The notes under the pieces: model-generated
Told to the model about the DNA's origin: nothing
Seen by the model: the letters and a program-made list of their open reading frames with translations, nothing else
Database searches by the model: none
Shown here: positions 24,701-36,700 of the stretch, in pieces
Layout: every line of letters begins with the position of its first letter
How positions within the stretch are numbered: the stretch's first letter is position 1
Assembly: GCA_027922465.2 (NCBI GenBank)
Contig: BQMF02000039.1
Location: 124,001-188,000 of the forward strand
Origin: Turritopsis dohrnii
Taxonomy: Eukaryota; Cnidaria; Hydrozoa; Anthoathecata; Oceaniidae
DNA length: 64,000 bases
Direction of reading: 5' to 3'
Translations under genes and position numbers: made by a program

Positions 24701-27700
24701 TCTATCCCCTCTTCTTGAATACATTTTGTAAACATTTTGTAATTTTTGCAAACATTGTACCAAAGAGGATATCGAATGTTCACCCAACAGTGTGATTACT
24801 TTTTCCAGAGTCCTATCCCAATTTTCCACTTGAAAGTCAACTCAAGTATTTCATAAATAATAGGACAAACTCACACAGGATCCTAGAGTCCTTTAATTCA
24901 TTCTAGAGTTCGAAATTCCTTTTTTTCCAAACTCTGACAGGACTAAAATTCGTATCCAGTTCAATTCAGTGCAGATCAAAAGGTTTTGGTTCAAACAGAG
25001 ATGGAGGAAATGTTAAGAATAGATGCAATTTAAAAGGTTGAGCCCTTACCCTTGTGGTTTGAGTGAAAAGGAAGCCAACAAGCACTCTGCAGTTTTTGAC
25101 CTAGTGAAACAATACTAATGAATAAATAAAGTTTTATTTATTCCATAAATGATTATCACAAATTACCAGTAACAGTGTAAAGGTATGCAGTGAGAAGAAG
25201 ACCTTGAATTTACAAGGTGGTGGCTTTATGGATATATTCACTGACACAGATCCTATTGACTCATGACCTGTTGAGTCGCATCCACTCAACTCAGCACCCT
25301 GGTCAATAGCAGGATTGATATCTAAAGGTGTTCTCTTAGCATCTTCTGTAACTTAAATGAGGGCTTTTAATGCTATTGAACCTCCTTGGTAATAGTTCAA
25401 TCAGAACTTAAGATAAACATTAGTAATAGATAAATTTGGACTGAGAAAGTCATGTAACAATCCTTTTGTTTCTCAAATTTCAAATGAATACTGAAGTTAA
25501 GAAATAATTGCTGCTAAAGTCTACCATTTGAAATGTAAAGATCAAAGTTTATACTGGCTTGGTTAGTTTGATATGACAATTTGTTCATGTGTCTGGCTTT
25601 TAATGTGTTTTTCTGAAGAGAAACAATGTAAAAATAATGACATATTTATTTTTTTGAAGGAAAGGCTGAAATAGATGTGGTACGAAATGCAATTAAAGAA
25701 TTTTGGCCATTTGGATTAGACAAAGAAAGAACGAAATTTAAAGATACCAAAAAAGCCAAAGGCGATCCAAGATGTTATCAATTTGTATTAGAGCTCAATC
25801 CCAATGGAATAGTTGCTAGAGAAAGGAGCTTGGCAATACAAACTCGTAAGATGATCACTAAAATTTTCGAAAGTTTGCATAGTTTAGGTTGGGAGGTAGG
25901 TTTGTTTAGCCAATTTACTTTCCTATGTATTTGACTGTCACAACCAATGTGATAATTTTGTATATGAAAAGTTCTCTGGACCATCAGACTCTTTCAAAAA
26001 AATTCATGAAAATGCTAAAACAATATAAGTACAGTATAATTAAGAAATAAGTCTTGGTACCAAAGACTGCAATGAACCAATGGTAAAAATGGTAACAAAC
26101 AATTAAGCAAATACATTTTGAAAACATTTTGAAAAAATATGAAAGAAACAGCCTTTGGATCAGTATACCATCTTTGTATTAAGGAAAATGAAACCCAATA
26201 TTGACTCTCATACAAACCCAAAAGTAGTATGTAATGATTGGTTTATTGTAGGTCCTACTTTCAGCTGACATCAGTAGAACTGGTGATGTAAGCACCTTCA
26301 TATTTCAAAGACTTGAACAAGGTAAAGCTACAAGCATTTTCACGGTTGGGTTGACAGGCAACAACACTGTACAGGTATAATTTTCAATCTTTGGAACTTA
26401 ACTTTTATGTAAGAAAAGTAAAAAAATGTTTAAACATAAAGCTTGATATCTTAGGTAAATGACTGTCCTGCAAATCTTCAAGCTGTTATTAAGGAAGTGT
26501 GTGTTTCAAATTGGGAACAGGGCATAACAGAGGAACAGAATACTGCTTCAACTTATGAGGTAATAAAACAACTAAAACTGCAAATAATGGTTGTATGATA
26601 CGATGCTTGTATGATACGATGCTTGTATGATATGATGCTTGTATGATAATTTTTTCATCCAGAAATTACTTTGGAATGGAATATGGAATGTTTATGATGG
26701 TCCTAAATGTTTTTTTATAGTTTGTTTTTTTTTATTTGGAGTATTAACTTTGCTTAATATTCTTTTTTCAATCAATCAATTTGCAGTCTTTTTGTGGAAT
26801 ATTTTCAAAGAGAAAAATACATGAGCTCACCCTAAAGAAAACTTAGAGTTAAGCAACAAATTAAAAGAGAATAAATGTTTCCTCAAAGTGGGAAAAATTT
26901 TGAATCAGTTATTGTTTGTGCTTTAATAACCATCAAAAAATATGTATCACATGCTGAATAATTGTCATGGAATAATTATCATCAAAATGAAGTCAAGGTC
27001 TACAGCACAGGATGTGGAGTGTTTAAATTTGCAGGCTGCATTGTTGAAATGCATTATGAGTTGCATTTGTCAATGATACGGAAAGCGAAAAGGGACCATT
27101 TGCCAGAAAATTGCGCCTGTTTGCTGTAATAAATTCTGCTGACTAGGCTAATTTCCATAATAATTAGAGTAAAATTACAAGTTAAGAGTGGAGAAGCGAG
27201 GAATGAAACTTTGTTGGTAAAACATTTTAGATGACTTTGGGATGTTGACAGTGTGATCATGGCAATTAGATGAATATCTTGTGTTTCGCTTGAAAGTTTT
27301 TAATGCAGGGATGAGAGAAGAGAGCTCAGTTGAACATTTTCCGTAAAAGTATTTATAAGAGGCAAAGATACGCCACAGATCTGCGATGGGAGAGTGTGTC
27401 AAGTTTACTTGCAAGTTTATCACCAATAGCATTACAGATAAGATTCTGAATACGATCTAAAAGATTAAGAGAGTCTGAGGGTGCACCATCCCAAATATGG
27501 CAGCAATACTCAATACAAGGCCGAATAGTAGATTCATAGAGTTAAAGAATGGCATCAGGGCTGAGGTATGCTCTCGCACGAAGAAGGGAGCCCACCTTCA
27601 TTGAGGCTTACTTAGCAATTGCCACAATGTAGGAACGCCAGGAGAAGTCCTGTGAAAAAGTGATGCCGAGGAGACGAAAGGAGTTGTTTTTTTCCAACTG

Positions 27701-30700
27701 GGTGCCATTCATGGAAACTGACGGTAAAAAGGGATCTCTAGTGCGATTTTCCAGAAAGAAGTTTGGTTTTTGTGGAATTGAATGTGATCAGCCATTTCTC
27801 TTCCCACGAATGTAAGCCATTGTTATTTTTCTTACGAACGTATAACATAAGATGTAAGAAGTTTGGTGTAAGAAATAGCTAGTGAACTATTTGTATAATA
27901 CCTGTTACACATTTCTTATAAGAAGGTAATAAAACTTAATTTTTATGAAGCCCAGTAAAAGGTTTTTATTTGATTCAGTATATTTCTTATACAAAAAACT
28001 ACTATTATTTCATGTGATCATTATTCATAATATGAGTTTTAATCTTATCAAATGTTCAGTTATGTGCAAGTTATTTTTCAATGGTCGGCTGATACTTATT
28101 GGTTATTATAGCTACATTTTTATATCTTCCATAATTTCAAATTTGACATATTCAAAGAGTGCATAAAGAGCATCTCATAGAAATTTAATCTTTTGTTGCA
28201 TTCACCTCTATCGCATTTTTCACTGATGTTCGAAAACTTTTTCTGTTTACCTGGTTTATCTTTGTTTTCATAAATATTAATATGTTCAAGTTTTTAGTGA
28301 TTTTTATTGGCTTCTGTAACTTAATTCCGATAATACAGGGTGGGCCAAAAAAAAAAGGAAACCTTCATTGACAATGTGGGTTCTAAATAAATGCTTTCCA
28401 AGAACACTTTCTACCATAAAGAAGCTGAAAAAGGCCCTTTCTACTCATAATGATCTGTTAAAGAGTATATTTTGAGATTTCAGAAATTACCAAAGGACTT
28501 TTTCGGATCTGCTTTCAAATTTGTAAAATTTGACATCGATTATTTACTGAAAAGACTCAAACTATAACCCAGAGTTTTACTTTTTTTGTCCATATAATGC
28601 ATTGCATCATTGCACAGTGCATTAGCATCATTGTTACTATGCAAGTTAAGTTAACAAATTCAGCGACTTTGATGCTTCAGGATGCAACTAGAAGGTACTT
28701 TATAGGAGAAATCAAGAGATTAAGCAACCAAGACACAGTTTTTCTATCGTAATCGTTTTTATCACATCAATTTCAAAATGATTCCGCAAATGGAAAAGAT
28801 ATCCTCCAGAGATTATATCTTCCAACAAAATGGAGCTACAGTCCACACTGCCAAAGAAACAATCATGCCTGATTTATAACCCCTGAAATGTGGCCACCTA
28901 ATAACCCCAATTTAAACCAAGTGGATTATGGAATATGGGAAAGTCTTGTACAAAAATTTTATAAATGAGATATTACAGACACCAAGTCTGTAAGAAATAA
29001 TTGAGAATAGTTTTTTTTTTCATAAAAACCCTTTTAATGTTGAAAATTTGCAATAATATGGAACAGCAGGTAATTGAAAAATTGAAAACTTTGACGTCAA
29101 AACACTAAAAAATTGTTTGACATGCTTTCCCTTAACATCTCTCACTTTCGTTCATCTTTTTCTAAATTGTAAAATGACACTATTGATTTCACTCTGAGGA
29201 AGCTCTTTCCATGCTTTTCACAATGCCTTCTTCAATGACTTGGTGTCTGTAATACCTCTTTTATAAAATTTTTGTACAAGACTTTCCCATAAATCCTTGC
29301 CCATCATCCAGTAAAGTTTTTTTTCAAAATATCTTAAAAACGAAGGCACGATAATGGTTCGATGAGGGTCTCCCTTTTTTTTGGCCCACCCTGTATTTTC
29401 AGATCAAAATTGGGACACAGGGTGAATGTAGGAAGAGAGAGATTAAAACATTTTAACGTCAGCTTGATGAATTGCAAAAGTTCTCTTTTGAAATACTCAC
29501 CTTCATTTAAATAAAAATATGTAAAATATAATAAATAATTTTTCCACATAAGGTTGAAGAAAGTTGTCTGAAAGTTGTGGAAATTGGTAATTGGAATAAG
29601 ACATTATTTAAGCATAATACTTTACCCCCTTTTTTTAAAAAGAAAATAACGAGAAGTTCCATTTTGATTATTATTTAATTCAATATTTCGTTCTGCATCC
29701 GCAGAACATCGTCAGGAACGTTTTTTGAAAAAAAATAAAGAAATAAAGCTTTACGCCCTGAAGAATATCCTTTTTATTACAAAAGTGTAACACAATAACT
29801 CAAGCGTAATGATCTTGGGTGTAACATTTTAGTGTAATACCATGTCATTATGGAACTAGGTACCCTTGTGTTGAACTTTTTCAGGTTGTTGTTGTTCAGG
29901 TTCCATTCCTTCCATAAATTTCTAAAGAAATACAGGATTATACAGAAGAGAGAACATTTTTGACAATAACAGAAAAATTACGCTCATGTAAAAAAATGAA
30001 TTTCTTACACCATAAGAAAAATAGATTTTTTTAAAATAGGTTGCTCCCTGCAAGGCCAAAGCCACTACTAGGCAGGCAGCTAAGTGAAACGTAACGACAA
30101 TTGTCTCATTTTTGTATAATTTTAACAACAAATTAATGAATTTAAACGATGATTCATGTGATGAAACATTCTTAAGGGAATGATTTTACATTAAACTAGA
30201 CTTCATTCAAAGTTATATTTGATTCTTGTTTATTCGAAAGTTTATGAAAAGTTACCCATTAGTTTACGCTATTCCTTTTTCTTTGTATATAATTTACGTT
30301 CATTAGTTTCTAAAGCTTTAAAAATGCTATCAATAAAATGAAGAATGATAAAGAACAAAATAAAGAGACATGTGAAATGTTATTTCCAGGGCTGCTTTGT
30401 TTGTTTGTTCAGAAAGAGAGTTTGTTTGAAAGTTACGACTGTGTCGTAAGGCAATTGAGGTTCTTCCTCGTTGTGGCTATCATATATAGCTTATCACGAA
30501 TTACAATTATCAAGAATCACTTTGGAAGCATTGATTTGAACCATGAACTACTGTCCTAAGATCGCCCTCTAACTCAGCAGCCATTTCAACCTTATCTAAC
30601 AAGTCCTTAGAGAGACGAGTAAAGAGTAGTGTCGTTAGCATAAAGAACAAGTTTACTGAGAATGCAATCAGGAAGATAGTTGATGATAATTAGAAAGAGA

Positions 30701-33700
30701 GTCAGACCAAGAACAGAACCTTGAGGCACCCCTGAATTAATAGGGTAAGAAGAAGACAAATGACCGTCGGGAACCACCTTGTTGAATGCCTTAGAGATGT
30801 CAAGAGCAATAGTTTGTATCTCACCACAAGCATTGAGGGACTGATATACACGTTCAGAAATGATGGTCAGAGCATCTGCAGTGTACTGGCCAGAACAGAA
30901 ACCATACTGGTGATGCGAGAACAGATGAAGAGATTCCAGATGATGGGTGATGGAAGAGTTGATCAATGATTCGAAGACCTTACTTATAATTAGAGCTAAT
31001 TAAGACTAATAGGGCAATAGCAAATAGGGTCCGATCTCTTACCAGAATTTTTGAAAACAGGCACAACATAGCAATTTTCCAACAACAAGGAAAACAAGAT
31101 TCATCGATGCACTTCCTGAAAAGCCTACAGAGTATGGGAGAACGTTCAGACAAGCATTTTTGTAGAACGGTTACAGGGATTCCGTCGGGAGCAGTAGCCT
31201 GAGAAGAGTCAAGAGAACTAACAACATCCACAACCGTCCGTAACAAGTCTACATTGATTCTGGGGACAATATCGGGCAAAGCATGACCAGTGTCATCAAG
31301 AGTGGAGTTCCTGCTGAACTGTTTAGCAAAGAGCTGTGCCTTACTAATAGGTGATGTCAACACCTCAGGACCATTGAAGAGTGGTGGAATCAAAGACTAA
31401 CCTATATTTGAAAAGCTCCAATACCCCAGAAATCATAAGACCTAACAGATTCAGATATAAGCCAATCATGAACCAGGTTCCAATAGGTGCGTTTAGCCTG
31501 CTCAATGACTTTTTTACAGGCATTGCAAGCTCTGGTGAAAAGATGCCTGTTGTCCTCACTACAGCAAAATTGATAACAATGGAAAAAATGATAAAGATGA
31601 GGCAAAAATATATGATCAACTGGCAGGTAACGAATTAGATCTTGAAAGCTGTCCCAGTCACCACAATGGTGATCACAATGGTGATCACAATGATCAGAAT
31701 TACCTAAAGGACTAATGTTGATGTTTCGCAGATGTTCGGGTAAGACAAAAGGAATAGATCAAGTAAAGAAGGCTCCTGATCAGCCCGATCAAATACGTGA
31801 CATGTTCTGCGAAAAAGGGATTAGACGCTGGTCGTCGTCGACGCGTCCACGAAAGATTATGGACGCTTGTGTGGACGCTGCATTCAACGTCGACCAAAGT
31901 CGAAAAATGAAACTAAGCGTCGAGAGCAGCGACCAGAACAGCGACGAGAGCAGCGACGAGAGAGTCTAGAATTTTTATGAGCGTCGAGAGCAGCGACGAG
32001 AGAGTCTAAAATTTTCATGAGCGTCGAGAGCAGCGACGAGAGAGTCTAAAATTTTCATGAGCGTCCAGAGCAGCGACGAGAGAGTCTACGTAAGCTTACG
32101 TAAGCGTAATTTTTAATAAAATAAATTTTATATCAAGTATGATACATTTTTTTGGAAAGCTTATTTACATCTGTAAAAGCTCACGTTAAGAATTTTGAGG
32201 TAAAGATGATCAATATGTTTTATGATTATGAGTTTTCATGATCTTTCATGTACACAAATTAGCTGCTAATACAACGTTTTTGGAAAATAAATAGACTTCC
32301 CAGCCAATATGTTTTATGATTATGAGTTTTCATGATCTTTCATGTACACAAATTAGCTGCTAATACAACGTTTTTGGAAAATAAATAGACTTCCCAGCCA
32401 CAAGTCCATAAAACTATTATTTCTTGTGATCATTATTCATAACATGAGTTTTAATTTTATGAAGTCAGTTTACAAATTATTTTTAAATGGTCGCCAGCTG
32501 AGGCTTTTTTTTGTTATTATAGCTACATTTACATCTTGCATATTTATTTGACTTTTACATATTCAAAGAGTGCACAAAGAATGATACATCTAATGCAAAT
32601 TTAATCTTTTGTTGCACACACATGTCAACATAATCAACTATCGTATTTTTCACTGATGTTCGAAAACTTTTTTACCTGGTTCTCATTCAGTTAAAGATAA
32701 ACATACAATCAGTTATTTCGAAAGTTACTACGAATAGAAACCGTCCGCTTTAATTCTATTTTAAGTTGTTCGTTCGATGATCCCTTGTGGAAAACGTTTA
32801 TATCTTTGTTTTCATAAAAATGTATGTTCACCGTTTCTAGCGATTTTTATTGACTTCTGTAACTTTATTCTGATAGTCTGGGACACAGGATGAGTGTAGG
32901 ATGAATGGAAGGAAAGGGAAATGAATACATTTTAACGTCGGCTTGACGAGTTGTAAAAGTTCTCTTTTGAAATACTCACCTTCGTTTAAATAAAAATACA
33001 TACCTGTTTCCTTCAGTTTTTCATCATAAGGTTGAAGACGCTTTTCTGAAAGTCATGGAAATCCGTAATCGGAATAAGATGTTATCAAGCATAATACTTT
33101 ACTCCGAAAGTGTAACACAATGATTACTCAAGCATAATTAACTTGAGTGTAACATTTTCCTGTAATCAGTGGCAAATCCAAGAAAAAGTGAAAGGGCTTT
33201 TCTAAGGGTTTGTTTGCCTATTTAAAGTGTACTGTTAAAGATATTTAACGAACCTTAAATGAAAAAAAAAACATTCGTTTGATCGTTTTAGTCAATCAAT
33301 GGCAAGACACTTGACCACACTTTACGAAACTTCAAACTCCATGAAACTTCAATATACTGCACTTATTGTTTCGGCCATGTAGACAAGGAAGTTAAGATTG
33401 AGAGAGTCGAGCTTTGCATTGGCGCTCAATCCTTGTGTTTGGGGTTCACAAGTTTAACGTCCCCCACTTGTTTACATTCTAAAATTAAAGACAATGAACG
33501 CTTATCTTGACGGCAGTAGACGGTATTGGACGTCTGAAATATAATTTTCAGTCGACGCTTGTGGACGCTGCTCGACGCTTATCTTGACGGTATTGGACGT
33601 CTAAAATATAATTTTCAGTCGACGCTTGTGGACGCTGCTCGACGCTTATCTTGACGGCAGTAGACGTTATTGGACGTCTAAAATATAATTTTCAGTCGAC

Positions 33701-36700
33701 GCTTGTGGACGGTAGTGGATGTTGCGTGGACGCTAAAATTGGACTCTGAGGTCGCTGTGGACGCCATTAGACGCCCCACGACATCCCCCTTTTCGCGGAA
33801 CATGTCACAAAGTTGTAAGTGTCAATGCCAGATGGGGAGGTAGTGTGTGAGAAAGGTAACCAGTCAGCATGATGGATATTGAAATCAACAAATTCAAAGA
33901 TATTAGCGGAAGGGTGAGTTATAACAGCTTTATAAATATTAATGGGGAGCGATACACAAAAAGGATTATTAAAACGATCTGGTCCAGGGGGGTTTACACG
34001 TAAAGATTTTTGAACAATTTTTGTTTTAAGCAGGTGTTTTCAGACTTGAAAAATGAATTGTAAATCAACTCTTATTCATAACCAGAAAATTGGTGGAAAA
34101 TCAAATCGATTTGGCTTTTTCGCAAAATTTTCTATTCAAATTGCAAGACGTGGGAATGTGTTTTTTGAAAAGAGAGAAGCGTACGTCACACAAAAGCTGA
34201 AAGGAAAATTTCTCAAGAATCTTTACGTGTAAACCCCTCTTAAAAGAAAATACACAAACAAAATATTTTTACGAAACGCGCAAATGTTATTCACGAGAGC
34301 GATTTCAAAAAATTGAATAGCGGTATTTGGAAGACACTCGAATTGACTTGATCACCTTTTTCAGGCAAGAATGTGATGAAATATGTTTTTGTTGGAAAAG
34401 TTACAATTACGTGTGATGGAGTTAGGTAAGATGAACTTTCAATCTTCCATATATCAGGAAAAAATAACTCACATGCAGTAGAATGACTTCAAAAAAGGAG
34501 ATGAAATAATACTGACATGCTCTTTTTTGAAAAAGAAAACTCATGCAGTAGAATGACAAAAACAAAACTGTTTGAGGTGGGCAAATCGGATGTTTTATAG
34601 AACATTTAGGTCGGCTATGCCGACCTTAAATGTTCACTTGGCATGCCGACCTTGGAGATAATACACGTCGGCAAGAAAAAGCTGACCTTAACATAGGATT
34701 CACAGGGCTGAGATTAGTCTCATAAATAACAAGATGTCAAGAGATGAGTTGGCTAGAAAAGATTCCAAATGAGAGAAGTTCCCACGAAGCCCACAAATAT
34801 TAGAGAAGGAAAGTGAGAAAGGCGTTGGCTATTTATGAGAACCAGATTGCCATTGTATAAGATAATGAGGAAAAAGAAAACCTAGTTGTGTTAGCTGAAG
34901 AACTCGTGCAAAATATCATTATTTCAATATAGGTTTGCTGTTAGCTATGAATCTTTTGCCATAACAAAAGCAATGTTGTGGCTTCTAAGGATGCAAACCG
35001 TTACAGCTGCAGGATGCCGCCCAAGCACAAAACTACCAGTTGGCAAAGAAGCAATCAGGTAAAACTACTATCCTAACATCCTCAACATAGACAACTAAGA
35101 AGCAATATTGAAAATAGATTCAAGCATTTGTCAGGCAGTCAAGCGCAACAAGGGGACCAGTGTTCATCATCCTAGAGTAGATATGGCACTGCATGCAGCT
35201 ACACTAATAAACGAAGTAGGGGAAACTTCCCCTGAAGACAATTGTGGCTTGCCAACCATGTGTTTTTATCAAGACACCATCTCTAGGAAGGTTGCCTACC
35301 AAATCTGAAGAAACCTTCCCCTCCATTGAGCAAGACTGACCCCGCCAGAAGCCAACCCGGTATTTTAAGGTCTTGGAGTAAACTACACTTAATATGCAAA
35401 TGGTCCCTTTTTGCATATTTTATATAATTAATAATTAATATACTTGCACAATTTGCAATTATATTTATAATTATGAAATATTGATTTAAATGAGATCTAT
35501 CTATTTGTTGTTAGATTAAACCGCCATTTGGGAACCACACAAGTTACTGTACCTCAACCATGAATAGTTATTTGTAAATTATTGGTTTTCCTGAACTTCT
35601 TATATACTAGATTGCTTTTCTCCTTCCAGTTATTATGTTTTTCTTATTCCACATAACTGGTTGTTTTACATTCCAAGTAAATTTCTAAAGTTGAACTTAT
35701 GTCTTATGCTCTACAGATGTTGCTTTGCAATGCTTTACTGATTAAAATTAATTACCAGCCTTCATAGTCAACAAATGACATAGACGGAAATTTGTTTCTG
35801 TTTTTCACATGCTCATTTAGAAAATAAAAATGTTTTTGGACAACCCTAAACTAAAATCATTTATTTCCATCGTCCAGTTTTTTATCTCTTAAATCATATG
35901 AAAAGCTGGGAAAAATTAAAGGCAATCTTCCATTGCTTCCATACTGACAAAAATGGCATACTGCACTCAAGTTGAAGTTCACCTCAAGCTGAAGCTCGAA
36001 AAAGTGAACTGAGAATGGCAGGAAGAAGAAGAACAATGGTTGTTTTAACATTATTTTGCCACATTATAAAAAATCTATTCAGCTTATGATTCAAAGGAAA
36101 AACATCTGTACCAGTGAGTGTCAACAGCGAAAGTCTTAATCTTTAACTTTTCTTAAAACAGTTGTCAAAAATGAAAATGATGAACAGCAGATTCAGAGGG
36201 TAGTTCTTCTCTTTATACATTTGCTAGCAGTTTCTTTCTGATCACAAGGAAATTAGGAGGAACATTATTTCTTATTTTATATCATTCAAATTTGAGTGTC
36301 AGTTGCAAACAACAGCTGAGCAATGAACTTTAATAATTTTACTATTGTTTCTAAACACTTGATGCTATTTGATATTTTTTGAAACCTAAAAACATTTTGA
36401 CGTCTGGTAGTGTCAATAAAACCCTTTCATCGTTGTTGCATAGCATCGTGAATGTTATGTCTGAAATTCACAGAGTAAAACAATCGGAAATGAATACACG
36501 TGTTTACATTCTATAACGCCATATTAAATCTAATCCAGACCATGATCTGAAGTCCCCCAGAAGCAAATGAGACGCGTGTCTAATTGGCTTCCGTGCGGAG
36601 CGAAGACAACATTGACGAAGAGATATGACATCTCTCCCCAATTTAACAAAGTTCGAAACAAAACACAAATGTTTTTAGCAACACAATAGGTTCAGTTTGT

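Larger units (their letters stand above)
27835..30540. mobile_element. Insertion splitting the LINE; contains a mariner
   Basis: This block interrupts the LINE frame between VEMAAELEGDL (near 30590-30545) and EEKWLITF (near 27815). CACGAA (27829-27834) and CATGAA (about 30530-30535) may be a degenerate target duplication. The inner region (about 27945-29830, minus the mariner) is homologous to the cores of the elements at 16928 and 31798, including NEGEYFKRELLQ on the - strand. Clear TIRs were not found. Confidence 0.55.
31798..33808. mobile_element. 2-kb TIR element with GACGC tandem arrays
   Basis: Inverted ends GTGACATGTTCTGCGAAAA (31798) and TTTTCGCGGAACATGTCAC (to 33808). The left subterminal zone has four 50-60-bp units containing GAGAGCAGCGACGAGAGAGTC (about 31920-32090). 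The right zone has three units of about 80 bp built of GACGCTTGTGGACGCT and CTTGACGG (about 33505-33715). The core (32.4-33.2 kb) is shared with elements at 16928-18297 and 27835-30540 and keeps NEGEYFKRELLQLVKPTLKC on the - strand. It sits in the LINE endonuclease region. Confidence 0.7.
27184..33988 (-). mobile_element. Antisense LINE (CR1/Jockey-like) split by two insertions
   Basis: Three blocks read in - strand order form one degenerate LINE. The endonuclease part is 33988-33809 (DFNIHHADWLPF, then GIDTYNFV). The end of the endonuclease, linker and reverse transcriptase are at 31797-30541 (SLLDLFLLSYPN, LDISKAFNKV, SGVPQGSVLG, YANDTTLYS). The post-RT region is 27834-27184 (KTFKRNTRYSS, as in the copy at 12.3 kb). 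The catalytic YADD is YAND and FD in motif A is FN, so it is inactive. The block breaks coincide with the unit at 27835-30540 and the TIR element at 31798-33808. About 15 expected residues are missing at the second junction. Confidence 0.75.

Noticed and set aside
24638..24829. Antisense ORF with a long poly-Arg run
   Set aside because: It is the (TTC)n microsatellite read on the other strand; no flanking coding signal.
27835..30540. Complete TIRs for the LINE-splitting unit
   Set aside because: I looked for matching inverted ends near both junctions and found none convincing; only a possible CAYGAA duplication.
31915..33715. CRISPR-like array
   Set aside because: Units are contiguous tandem repeats without unique spacers, inside TIRs of a eukaryotic DNA element.
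35108..35308. 66-codon ORF in gene 1 intron 4
   Set aside because: No domain, no conserved counterpart in gene 2 intron 4 and no clear splice sites.
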